Below are positions 16,659 to 25,011 of a stretch of DNA of 64,000 nt, piece by piece (positions within the stretch are counted from its first letter, which is position 1; each line of letters opens with the position of its first letter). The notes under the pieces are model-generated. The model was given only the letters and a program-made list of their open reading frames with translations, ran no database searches and had not been told where the DNA came from. The translations under genes and the position numbers were made by a program. The stretch comes from Arsenicitalea aurantiaca (lineage in GTDB: Bacteria > Pseudomonadota > Alphaproteobacteria > Rhizobiales > Devosiaceae). Location: the NCBI RefSeq assembly GCF_003994485.1, contig NZ_RZNJ01000004.1, forward strand, positions 186,001 through 250,000, given 5' to 3'.

Positions 16659-17576
16659 ATGCTGCCACGCCTCGCCCTCGCCGCCCTTCTCGCCGGCACC
16701 GCCCTGCCCGCCTTCGCCGCAGGCGAACGCGTTGCGCTGCTGACCCCCTATCTCTCCGCGATCGCGACGGCCGAAATGGTCGATGCCTTCCGCGCCCGCG
16801 CGAGCGAAAATGGCTGGACGCTGGACGTGGTGGACACTGCCGGCGACATGGGCGCACTTGCGAGCCGCGTCGAAGATGTGACCGCGAGCGGGGTCGACGC
16901 CATCGTGCTCGTCTCCATCGATCCGGCGCAGATCGAAGATCAGGTGGGCCGGGCCGATGCTGCTGGTATTCCCGTGATCACCATAGACGGGGCCGCCAAC
17001 GACGCGGTCGCCCTCAACGTCACCTCAGACAATTACGTGCTCGGCCAGGCCATGACCGAATATCTCTTCGAGGCCATCGGCGGCGAAGGCCAGATCGTGC
17101 GGCTGTTCCACTCGGCTCATCCGGGCGTGCGCCAGCGCGAGATCGCACTCGATGATGCGCTGGCCGAGACCCCTGCCATCACCGAGATCGGCCAGCATTA
17201 CGTGCAGGTGCCGGGGCAGATCGACGATAGCCGCAACGCCATGGATTCCATCCTTCTCGCCAACCCTGGCGAGGGCGCAATCGATGCTGTCTGGGCGGCG
17301 TGGGACGAACCGGGCGTCGGCGCGCAGCTGGCCATCGAAGCCTCCGGCCGGGACGGAATCGTCATCGCCGGCATCGACGGCAACCCGCAGGCGATCGAGC
17401 TGATCGAGGCTTGCACGCCCTTCATTGCCACGGTGCGCCAGGGGTTTTCGCAGATGGCCGAGATCGCGGCCGCTGAGCTGTCGACCATCTTCGAAGGTGG
17501 CACGCCAGAGGCAGCTGAACTCTACGCACCGGTCGAACTCATCACCCGCGAGAGCCTCGGGGTCACGTGCGACTGA
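16659..17576 (+). CDS. Sugar ABC transporter substrate-binding protein (RbsB-like)
   Basis: 305-residue periplasmic binding protein of type 1 (Peripla_BP_4). Signal peptide 1-20 with cleavage after AFA. Family features: GVDAIVLVSIDP, AAGIPVITIDGAAND, NYVLGQAMTEYLFEAIGG and the hinge region VIAGIDGNPQAIELI. ATG 16659 is preceded by GGAGGATCTC. It begins a four-gene unit binding protein, ATPase, permease and FGGY kinase, so the ligand should be a sugar, polyol or sugar-like compound phosphorylated after uptake. The identity of the sugar is not readable. Confidence 0.92.
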   Translation: MLPRLALAALLAGTALPAFAAGERVALLTPYLSAIATAEMVDAFRARASENGWTLDVVDTAGDMGALASRVEDVTASGVDAIVLVSIDPAQIEDQVGRADAAGIPVITIDGAANDAVALNVTSDNYVLGQAMTEYLFEAIGGEGQIVRLFHSAHPGVRQREIALDDALAETPAITEIGQHYVQVPGQIDDSRNAMDSILLANPGEGAIDAVWAAWDEPGVGAQLAIEASGRDGIVIAGIDGNPQAIELIEACTPFIATVRQGFSQMAEIAAAELSTIFEGGTPEAAELYAPVELITRESLGVTCD

Positions 17577-17613
17577 CCGAGCGCCCTATCGCCGCCAAGG
17601 CGGCACCGCTCCC

Positions 17614-19164
17614 GTGACCGCCACCGCGTCGGGCCCCGGGCCCGATGCGGGCATAGCCCTGCTCGCACTCTCCGGGCTCGACAAGCGGTATGGAGCAACC
17701 CACGCGCTGAAGGCCGTGAGCCTTGCACTCGCCGCCGGCGAGGCCGTCGGCCTTGCCGGACACAATGGCGCGGGCAAATCCACGCTGATCAAATGCGTCG
17801 CGGGGGCCGTGCTGCCCGATGCCGGGGCGATCGCCGTTTCGGGGACGCAGACGCGGTTTTCTTCTCCCGCCGACGCCTATGCCGCCGGGATCCGCGTCAT
17901 CCACCAGGACGCACCCCTGGTGCCACACTTCGACACGGTGGAAAATGCCTTCCTCGGCCGCCCCTATCCGCGCCGTCACGGCATGGTCGACCGGCGCGCG
18001 ATGACCGAGCGCGTGGCGGAGATCGCCCGGGCAATCGCCCCGGATCTGCCGCTGGCGACCCCCGTCGCATTGCTGACGCCGAGCCAGCGCCAATTCGTCC
18101 GTCTGATCCGCGCCCTCGCCGATGACGGACGGATCCTCATTCTCGACGAGCCGACTGCGGCCCTGCCGGCCGAGGATGCTGCGCGCTTCTTTGCGGTTCT
18201 CGGCCGGGTCCGGGATCGGGGAACGGCCATCCTCCTCGTCAGCCATCGGCTCGACGAACTTTCCGGCTTCTGCGATCGGACGATCGTCATGGCGGATGGA
18301 GGCGTGGTTGCCGAATGCACCGGCGCCGGGCACACCGTCGCCGCGATCATCTCGGCCATGGGCGGCGGCGCGCCGATGGCAAAGGTTCAACGCACCCTGC
18401 CCGACGCGCCAGCCATCCTCGCGCTAGAAGGCGCCCGAACCCGCTCGCTTCCCGTGCCGATCGAGCTCGAGGTGCGCGCGGGAGAAATCGTGGTGCTCTA
18501 TGGCCTCATCGGATCGGGGCGGTCCGAAGTGCTCGATGCGATCTGGGGCGTGGAGCGGTTGACGGCAGGCGCGATGACGCTGGGGGGCGAGCCCTTTGCT
18601 CCGCGCAACCCCGGCGAGGCCCTCGACGCGGGCATTTCCTACGTGCCGGCAGACCGGCATCGCACGGGGCTCTTTGCCGATGAAAGCCTTGTTTTCAATA
18701 CCACATTGCCACTCCTCTCGCGCTTCCGCCGGTGGCCGCGCCTTCCCGTCCCGAGCCGCAGTGCGGAAACCCGAGCCTTCGCCGAGGCGGCGCGGGCAGT
18801 GGGGCTCAAATTCGGGCATGCGGGGCAGAAGGTGCGCACGCTGTCGGGCGGTAACCAGCAGAAGCTGCTGTTTTCGCGCTGGGCGAGCCGGCATTCCCGG
18901 CTGATCCTTCTCGACGAGCCGACCGAGGGCGTCGACGTGATGGCGAAGGCCCAGCTGCGCGATATCGTCCGCGCGATGGCGGGGGACGGCAATGGCGTGT
19001 TGGTCTCGACCTCGGACCGGGAGGAGGCGCTGGAGCTCGGCGACCGCGTCATCGTCTTTTCGGCGGGCGCTATCGCGGCCGAGTTCAGCCGCCAAACCGC
19101 TGATGCCGCAGCACTTTCTACGGCAGCCCAGTCCAAACCGCAATTCGATCCGGAGCCGGCATGA
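17614..19164 (+). CDS. Sugar ABC transporter ATPase with two nucleotide-binding domains (RbsA-like)
   Basis: 516-residue cytoplasmic ATPase. Domain 1: Walker A GHNGAGKST (about 48-56), Walker B ILILDEPTAAL; its signature segment is LTPSQRQFVRL instead of LSGGQ-like. Domain 2: degenerate Walker A GLIGSGRSE, as is normal in RbsA/MglA proteins, signature LSGGNQQK and Walker B LILLDEPTEGVD. GTG 17614 is the only in-frame start between the binding-protein stop and the conserved domain; a GCCGCC/GGCGGC hairpin (17591-17604) sits in the 37-base gap and may tune translation. Its stop overlaps the permease ATG (ATGA). Confidence 0.9.
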   Translation: MTATASGPGPDAGIALLALSGLDKRYGATHALKAVSLALAAGEAVGLAGHNGAGKSTLIKCVAGAVLPDAGAIAVSGTQTRFSSPADAYAAGIRVIHQDAPLVPHFDTVENAFLGRPYPRRHGMVDRRAMTERVAEIARAIAPDLPLATPVALLTPSQRQFVRLIRALADDGRILILDEPTAALPAEDAARFFAVLGRVRDRGTAILLVSHRLDELSGFCDRTIVMADGGVVAECTGAGHTVAAIISAMGGGAPMAKVQRTLPDAPAILALEGARTRSLPVPIELEVRAGEIVVLYGLIGSGRSEVLDAIWGVERLTAGAMTLGGEPFAPRNPGEALDAGISYVPADRHRTGLFADESLVFNTTLPLLSRFRRWPRLPVPSRSAETRAFAEAARAVGLKFGHAGQKVRTLSGGNQQKLLFSRWASRHSRLILLDEPTEGVDVMAKAQLRDIVRAMAGDGNGVLVSTSDREEALELGDRVIVFSAGAIAAEFSRQTADAAALSTAAQSKPQFDPEPA

Positions 19165-20093
19165 CGCGCACCACACTCTATCGCTTCGGCACGCTGATTG
19201 CCTTCGTGCTCCTTTGCGTCGGATTTTCGATTGCGGCGCCCGAGGCGTTCGCGAGCCAGGCCAATCTTGCCAATCTCGTCCAGCAGATCGCCGCGCTTGC
19301 CATCGTCGCGACGGCGGCAACGCTGGTCATGACGATCGGAGAGTTCGATCTTTCAGTGGGTTACACCGCATCGCTCTCGGCGGTGATCTGCTTTGTGCTG
19401 TTCGCGGCGGGCGTGGATATCTTTATTTCTCTGCCTCTCGCACTGGGTGCGGGACTGGTCGCGGGCGCGATCAACGGCATTCTCGTCGCGCGATTCGGGG
19501 TACCCTCGTTCGTGGCGACGCTGGCGCTCGGCACGATCGTCTCGGGGCTTGCCTTCGGCATCTCGGGCGGAGCCAGCCTGTTCCGCCTGGTGCCCGATGA
19601 ATTCAAGCTTCTCGCGCGCGGAAATATCCTTGGAATTCCCGCACTTGCCCTCTGGACGATGCTCGTCATGGGGGTCGCCGGATTCGTGCTGACGCGCACC
19701 GAATTCGGCCGCCGGCTGCGGGCGATCGGGGGCAATGCGCTGGCGGCGCGGCTGGCCGGATTGCCGGTTGCGCGGGACGTGATCCTGACGTTTTCGATCG
19801 CCGGGGGGCTCGCGGCGCTGGCTGGATTGCTGCTCGCTTCGCGGCTCGGCAGCGTGCAGCACACCATGGGCGAACCGCTTTTACTCCCGGCCTATGCTGC
19901 TGTTTTCATTGGCACAACCACCTCTCCGACCGGCGCGCCGACGGTGGCCGGGACGCTTCTGGGCGTCGCGATCACCGGAGTTCTGGCCAATGGGATGACG
20001 ATAATCGGGGTAGAACCCTTTGTTCAGAGGATGTTGACGGGGGGGATAATTTTGTTGGCGGTGCTGCTGCGGCGGATCGGGCGAGCGGGCTGA
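19161..20093 (+). CDS. Sugar ABC transporter permease (RbsC-like)
   Basis: 310-residue inner membrane permease of the BPD_transp_2 family with about eight to ten hydrophobic helices. Seen: ATAATLVMTIGEFDLSVGY, the conserved segment of RbsC/XylH-type permeases, GINGILVARFGVPSFVATL-type residues (about 108-127) and GGNALAARLAG, the cytoplasmic loop (EAA-like) that touches the ATPase. Start overlaps the ATPase stop by four bases and its stop overlaps the kinase start by one (TGATG), so three genes are translationally coupled. One permease polypeptide presumably acts as a homodimer. Confidence 0.92.
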   Translation: MTRTTLYRFGTLIAFVLLCVGFSIAAPEAFASQANLANLVQQIAALAIVATAATLVMTIGEFDLSVGYTASLSAVICFVLFAAGVDIFISLPLALGAGLVAGAINGILVARFGVPSFVATLALGTIVSGLAFGISGGASLFRLVPDEFKLLARGNILGIPALALWTMLVMGVAGFVLTRTEFGRRLRAIGGNALAARLAGLPVARDVILTFSIAGGLAALAGLLLASRLGSVQHTMGEPLLLPAYAAVFIGTTTSPTGAPTVAGTLLGVAITGVLANGMTIIGVEPFVQRMLTGGIILLAVLLRRIGRAG

Positions 20094-21529
20094 TGACAAT
20101 TCTCGTAATGGATTCAGGGACTTCAGGGCTGAAGGCGGCTCTGGTGGACGATGCGGGCACCATCATCGCCCGCGCCGATGCCGATTATGGCGAAACCAGG
20201 GCGGAACGTACACACCGACAGGACCCCGAGGCCTGGTGGCAGGCCGCGATTTCGGCGGTGCGGCAGCTGCAGCCCGGCGACATCGACGCCATAAGCCTCT
20301 GCGGGACCATGGAAAACCTGATCCCGCTTGGCGCCGACGGCCGCCCGGCGGGCGACGCGATCCTCTATTCCGACCCGATCGGAAATGCGGCTTTTTCACG
20401 GCTGAAAGATGACCTCGAGGGGGCGGAGGCCATTCTGGGCAATGCGCCCGAGCCCCTGATGACGGCGTTCAAATTGCACGCTCTGAGCATGAAATTTGAT
20501 GGAAATTACACTTCCTGCACTCTGGCGCTGCCCGGCAGCAAGGATTTCCTCGCTTTTCGGCTGACCGGCATCGCCGCGACCGACCCGACCAATGGCACGA
20601 CGACGGGGCTGATGGACATCAGGACCCGCGACTGGTCCGAGCCGCTGCTGGAGCGCTTCGGGATTGCCCGCGCCATGCTGCCGAAACTTGTCCCCGCCTC
20701 TGCCGTGATCGGTAGGGTGACCGAAGAGGCGGCCGCAGCGCTGGGGGTGAAGGCGGGCACAATGGTGGTGAACGGGGCGGGCGACGGGGGCGCGACGACG
20801 CTGGGGAGCGGCGCGCTGGGCCCGGGGGATGTGAGCCTTTACCTCGGCACCACCGGCTGGGTGGCGCGGGTGGCGGGGCCCGAGACGCTCGACGCCCCGA
20901 GCGGGTTCTATCGGCTGGCGCACCCGGCGGGCCCCGGCATCATCGAGATCGCCCCGATCCTCGCGGCGGGCGCAGCCGCGCACTGGGCGCGCCGGGCGCT
21001 GGGGCTGGACCAGGCAGAGGCCGAGGCGCTGGGGCGCGCCGCCGACGAGAACCCGGGAGAAACGCTGTTCCTCCCCTATCTCGAAGGCGAACGCTCGCCC
21101 TTTCTCGACCTCGACCTTCGGGGCGCGTTCCTCAATCTCGACGGACGGGCGGGCCCGGGCGAGCTCTATCGCGCCGTGCTCGAAGGGGTGGCGATGGCGA
21201 TCGCGGAAAACCTCGAGGCGATGGGCGGGCCCGAGGGCAGCCCGGCGGGGGGCCGCGTGACGCTGGCGGGCGGCGGCGCGCTGAGCCCGCTCTGGCGGCA
21301 GATCCTCGCCGACGTGACCGGATGCGAACTCTGGATGAGCCCTGACCCCGTGGCCGCTCCCATGCTGGGGGCCTGGCGACTGGCGCGCATGGCGCTGGGC
21401 CAGAGCGTGGGGGAAGCGAGCCTCTCCCGCATGGCCCGCCCCCGCGCGGAGCGCGCGCCCCGCGCCGCCCATCGCCGCGCGGCATTTCGCCGGGCAACGG
21501 AGATGGCGCGGGTGTTCGCCGCCGGGTGA
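20093..21529 (+). CDS. FGGY family carbohydrate kinase (xylulokinase-like)
   Basis: 478-residue sugar kinase of the ASKHA superfamily. ATP-binding phosphate 1 loop: MDSGTSGLKAALVD (about 5-18). The C-terminal FGGY domain carries GAGDGGATTLGSGALGPGD, SLYLGTTGWVA, PYLEGERSPFLD and LAGGGALSPLWRQILAD, all in the normal order, so it should be active. It phosphorylates the sugar brought in by the preceding ABC importer. XylB-like but the true substrate (xylulose, ribulose, an alditol) cannot be assigned. It is the last gene of the unit; repeats with hairpins follow 84 bases after its stop. Confidence 0.88.
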   Translation: MTILVMDSGTSGLKAALVDDAGTIIARADADYGETRAERTHRQDPEAWWQAAISAVRQLQPGDIDAISLCGTMENLIPLGADGRPAGDAILYSDPIGNAAFSRLKDDLEGAEAILGNAPEPLMTAFKLHALSMKFDGNYTSCTLALPGSKDFLAFRLTGIAATDPTNGTTTGLMDIRTRDWSEPLLERFGIARAMLPKLVPASAVIGRVTEEAAAALGVKAGTMVVNGAGDGGATTLGSGALGPGDVSLYLGTTGWVARVAGPETLDAPSGFYRLAHPAGPGIIEIAPILAAGAAAHWARRALGLDQAEAEALGRAADENPGETLFLPYLEGERSPFLDLDLRGAFLNLDGRAGPGELYRAVLEGVAMAIAENLEAMGGPEGSPAGGRVTLAGGGALSPLWRQILADVTGCELWMSPDPVAAPMLGAWRLARMALGQSVGEASLSRMARPRAERAPRAAHRRAAFRRATEMARVFAAG

Positions 21530-21612
21530 GGCGCTTCGGGCGCTGTCCGCAGGCAGGCCGGCACCGGCTCGGGCGAGACTTTCCGTTGCAGTTGGGCCGG
21601 CGGCCGGGGCCC

Positions 21613-21724
21613 TACCCCCACCTGACCTCCCCCTGATAGGGGGAGGGACGCGGGGGGGGGCTGGGTCCTGCCATCTGCACAGTTCTGCTCCTCCCCCTCC
21701 TTCAGGGGGAGGTTGGGTGGGGGT
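21613..21724. repeat. Paired GC-rich palindromic intergenic repeat
   Basis: Two perfect 9-base stems of the same sequence, CCTCCCCCT/AGGGGGAGG, at 21626-21646 and 21690-21712, are enclosed by CCCCCACC on the left and GGTGGGGG on the right. The whole makes a large inverted repeat between the kinase and the VOC pseudogene. Elements of this type are scattered between genes in many alphaproteobacteria, and it may also end transcription of the kinase operon. The 250 or so bases from 21530 hold no gene. Confidence 0.7.
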
Positions 21725-21797
21725 CTTCCGGGCCCGGCAAAGCCCAGGATCATCAGGGCGCCTGCATCCCGCCTGCGCCCAAAAAGAGGGTATCGAC

Positions 21798-22222
21798 ATG
21801 CGCCCACGAATTTCCGTCATCACGCTCGGCGTCGCCGATCTCGAACGGTCGCTCGCCTTTTATCGCGACGGCCTTGGCCTGCCGACAGAGGGCATTGTCG
21901 GGCGCGAATTCGAACATGGCGCCGTCGCCTTTTTCGATCTTGCCGGCGGGCTGAAGCTCGCGATCTGGGCCGAAGACGACATCGCCCATGATACGGGGCT
22001 GAGCAGAGCGGGATCTCGCCCACCGCCTTCACCATCGGGCACAATGTGCGCGACCGGCAGGCGGTCGACGAGACGATCGCGCGCGCCCGCGACGCGGGGG
22101 CGAGGGTGATAAAGGGGCCTCAGGACACGTTTTATGGCGGCTATGCGGGCTATTTTCAGGATCCGGACGGCCATCTGTGGGAAATCGTCTGGAACCCCCA
22201 AATGCTGCCCGAGGGCGATTGA
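21798..22222 (+). pseudogene. VOC (glyoxalase/bleomycin resistance) family protein, frameshifted
   Basis: The first frame encodes residues 1-72 of a VOC-fold protein (ISVITLGVADLERSLAFYRD, then GREFEHGAVAFFDL). After position about 22012 the homologous reading continues only in another frame (ISPTAFTIGHNVRD, then GGYAGYFQDPDGHLWEIVWNP) up to TGA at 22220-22222. Adding back one base in the glycine codon at 22011-22013 restores a single 141-residue protein with the C-terminal metal-ligand Glu in HLWEIVW. So a one-base deletion, or a sequencing error, splits an otherwise complete gene. Its function would have been a small metal-dependent enzyme or binding protein; substrate unknown. Confidence 0.85.
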
Positions 22223-22303
22223 AGATTTGCGATTTGGGATCGCATACCGAGTGGCGGGAGCGCAGAGCGGTCGCCATGATCCGACAACATCAGTGGTGTT
22301 GGT

Positions 22304-23554
22304 TCAACGGCAAAGGCGCCGTAGACCAGCGAGATGCTTTGCGTCCACGTCATTCATCATCTCAAGCAGTGCATTGGCTGATGCTTGCGTTTCTTCGATA
22401 GTCATTGAAGAAAACGACAGAAGATCATCGAGATTGTCCGAATGAGATTCGACTTGAGCTAACCGTTCAAGGGCTGAAATCTTGTCACGGTCAATTTCTG
22501 GATAGTCGACGTATAGCTTCGCTAGCTGACCGGCAAGCCCAGAGCTTCCCGGACACTTGAAGGCAAGGAATACATCTAGAACGCGGCGCATAACATTCGG
22601 CGGCATGTAGCCGTGATCGTCGTAGGCATCGGGGCGGTCTACAAACCGCAGCAAGTGGCTGAACAGGAAGTGGTACTCGGAGTCGTACTCCCGGAGCAGT
22701 TTGGGCATCTCGACTATGGACGACAAACGCCGAACTTGACCCAGCGGGATGGCCACATCGATAAAAAGGAATGTTGCGCTCGGATCCTTGCCCTCCGGAG
22801 GGCGAGCCTTCCCTTTCCACGCCTTTCGAAACTCGTTCATGCACTGCAGATTATGGGTAAAAATGAACACCTGGGCCGCCTTTTCAAGGCGGCCTCGTAC
22901 CAATGAACACGCGAAATTTAGCGCTCTGGTATCGAGGCTAGACACAGGATCGTCTATGACAACGATCGCGTCCTTGAGCTTCCTATTGTCAGCTTCGATG
23001 GAAGACAGAAAATACGCGATAGCAATCGCCGTCTTCTCTCCTTCGCTAGGCATCCCGATAATGGGGCCTCCGTGACGGTGAAGCTGATAACCTTGTTCCA
23101 CCGGATGGATGGTTAACTCGGAATGACCGAGGTAGGAGGCGACGAGCTTGTTGATCGCTGTCGCTGCTGGTCCATGAGCCCTTATCTTTTGCCGCAAATC
23201 GGTAGCACTAGCCTGTAGCTGACCTAAGGTCTCCGTTTTTTTGGTTAGGTTGGCGGTAGCAGCATCTAGTTCCCCTGCATGCGCAGCGAATTCGCCTCGG
23301 CAATCAAGGGTGTAGTGACGTCGTATCGCTGTTTCGGCGTCTTCCTTGTGCTTGGCAAAATTCGAGACGATGTCATTGTGCCGCGTGACTACATCATTAA
23401 TTAGGGTGATAACTTCAGCGAGTTCCTGAGCAACTGATTTGAATGCTGGTTCGTCTGCAAGATCGCGAAGGTCAGATGGCGAGGCAGGGCGCGCTAGTTT
23501 CGCGTTGACCACCTCTTGCAACGCTGCGAGCGACGAGACGGCGGCGTCGACCCG
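22304..23554 (-). pseudogene. AAA_13 (PrrC/RloC-type) ATPase, part after in-frame TAG
   Basis: 416 codons in the same frame as the upstream part, separated from it only by TAG at 23555-23557. This half holds a long helical coiled-coil stretch, then GGPIIGMPSEGEKTAIAIAY (ABC-type signature), Walker B IVVIDDPVSSLD and FIFTHNLQ (H-loop), so the ATPase needs both halves. The C-terminal 180 residues contain EYHFLFSHLLRF, NVMRRVLDVFLAFK and VESHSDN; the Arg-x3-acid and later His are reminiscent of the Arg/Glu/His triad of PrrC and RloC anticodon nucleases, but this match is weak. Base composition is lower in GC than the surroundings (30 of 60 bases at 22321-22380). Confidence 0.75.
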
Positions 23555-24601
23555 CTACGCTACGAGGTTCCGCTTTTCGGTGTATCCTGTACGCACCTCA
23601 GCAACCAGCGCCTCACTTGTTGGCGCAGCCTGAGCGATGTCGGAGACTGTGGCAAGCACGCTGTCCAGGCGCTCTGCCGTTCGCGAAAGACGAGAGACGA
23701 AATGGTCCACTGAATCGTCTAGAGCAGCAGAAAGTTTCGCCCGCCTCTCAACAGAGATCCCATTTCCGCAGTAGAGACAGTTAGCAAGGGCCGTTGACTG
23801 GTGAAACTCGTGACCTTGTTTGAGCCAAAGGAGCATGTCCGGATGTCGCTGCACCTCGTCGAGCGCGACCGTTGCCAACGATTGCGAGCACATATCCACG
23901 ACCAAGCGGTACGCAGCGGCTATAGCCGCCGAGTCGAATTCGATGGCCGCCACCTGAGGAAGAGGTTCCGCGAGCTGCCGCGTGTCTTCGGCCGCTTTCA
24001 GTTGCTCTTCGGTCAATGCCGGAGCGGTGTCGTCCTTCCACGTCTGGAAATCTTTAGCGAGCGCTGGCGCCTCATATTTTCGGCTGCCAAGATGCAAGCG
24101 GGAGGCTATGGATCGCGCCCGCTCCCGTTTGAACGTGGCAAAAGCTTTGTCAGCGGCTTTTTCTGCCTCGACTGCTAGGGCCTTGGCGGTTTCCGCCTTG
24201 GCGATTTCACCCTCGATCCAGGTCAGTTCCGTAGCGGCATCGGCTTGGTCGGCTCCAATATAGAAGACCGGATTAGCTACCCCTACCGACCACTGAAGAT
24301 TTTGCTCGACATAATCCGTGTTGAAAACCAAGAGTCTTGGCTCAAGACCATTGGGATTAGTCGGAAAACCGTAGAAGGCACCGTCGTCGGAGGCTACCTC
24401 AAACGAACAGCCTTCGGGTAGTCTTTCATGCAGCTTTCCGGTCTGTAGGCTGGAGAACAGACGAGAAAGGGTGCTCTTACCGGATCCATTAAAGCCGTAG
24501 ATCAGATTATAACGGCGAAAATTGAGCGCAGGAGATCGCGAATTTCGATCGGCATGAATACCCATGCCCTTCATCGAACGTATGTTAGTGATGATCCCCA
24601 T
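23555..24601 (-). pseudogene. AAA_13 (PrrC/RloC-type) ATPase, N-terminal part ending at in-frame TAG
   Basis: 348 residues from ATG 24601 (a TTG at 24607 is possible) to TAG 23555-23557. Walker A is GFNGSGKSTLSRLF (about 37-50), followed by VFNTDYVEQNLQW, a segment typical of the AAA_13 family, and near residue 270 a CxxC pair in NCLYCGNG, like the zinc-hook cysteines of RloC. Family knowledge: PrrC and RloC are phage-defence or stress ATPases that cut tRNA anticodon loops. The amber codon interrupts a continuous frame of 765 positions with no frameshift, so it is a single-base nonsense change, an assembly error, or programmed read-through. The gene is isolated, without restriction-modification neighbours, in a low-GC insert. 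Confidence 0.75.
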
Positions 24602-24792
24602 ATGCAAAATTCATCTTCAATTCCGCGCGTTGTCAATGGCAGACGTAGTTTGAAGAACTCGCTACAACGCCCTCGTTCGGAAACTTGCTTTGCAATTTGG
24701 CGCAGCGTAAGTCCGCGATCTAATTCTGCCTTAGTCTGCTCAATCGGCACAATGGTGACAAGCAGTCCTTCAGCTTACCACCCCATTCCCAT

Positions 24793-24897
24793 CCCCCTCA
24801 AAACACCAGCTGCACCTTGATGGCCTGGGATTTGTCCGTGGCGAGGCGGAAGGCGGGGTCGGCTTCTTTGAAATCGAGGCTGTGGGTAATGAGGGGC
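24793..24897 (-). pseudogene. 3'-end remnant of an idnD-like dehydrogenase gene
   Basis: This 105-base segment matches the 3' end of the intact dehydrogenase gene at 27635-27739 at all but five positions, including its stop codon, and encodes the same last 30 or so residues (LITHSLDFKEADPAF). The similarity fades beyond about 24920, where the open frame becomes low-complexity Ala/Pro-rich. With the second copy it brackets the autotransporter gene as a direct repeat about 2.84 kb apart. Either the autotransporter inserted with duplication of the gene end, or it replaced most of a tandem paralogue. Confidence 0.8.
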
Positions 24898-25011
24898 TGG
24901 GCGTCGCCCCGCCCCTTTTGCGACGGGCGAGCAGCTTTGGGGGCGGCGCTGTCGCCCGGTGCGGAACAGTCCGGCCGTGCGCCAGCCCCCAATGCCCTCG
25001 GTGCCGGCGGG

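Noticed and set aside
23555-23557. TAG as pyrrolysine codon
   Set aside because: There is no reason to expect pyrrolysine insertion in an alphaproteobacterium, and no pyl genes are visible. Nonsense mutation or error is more likely.
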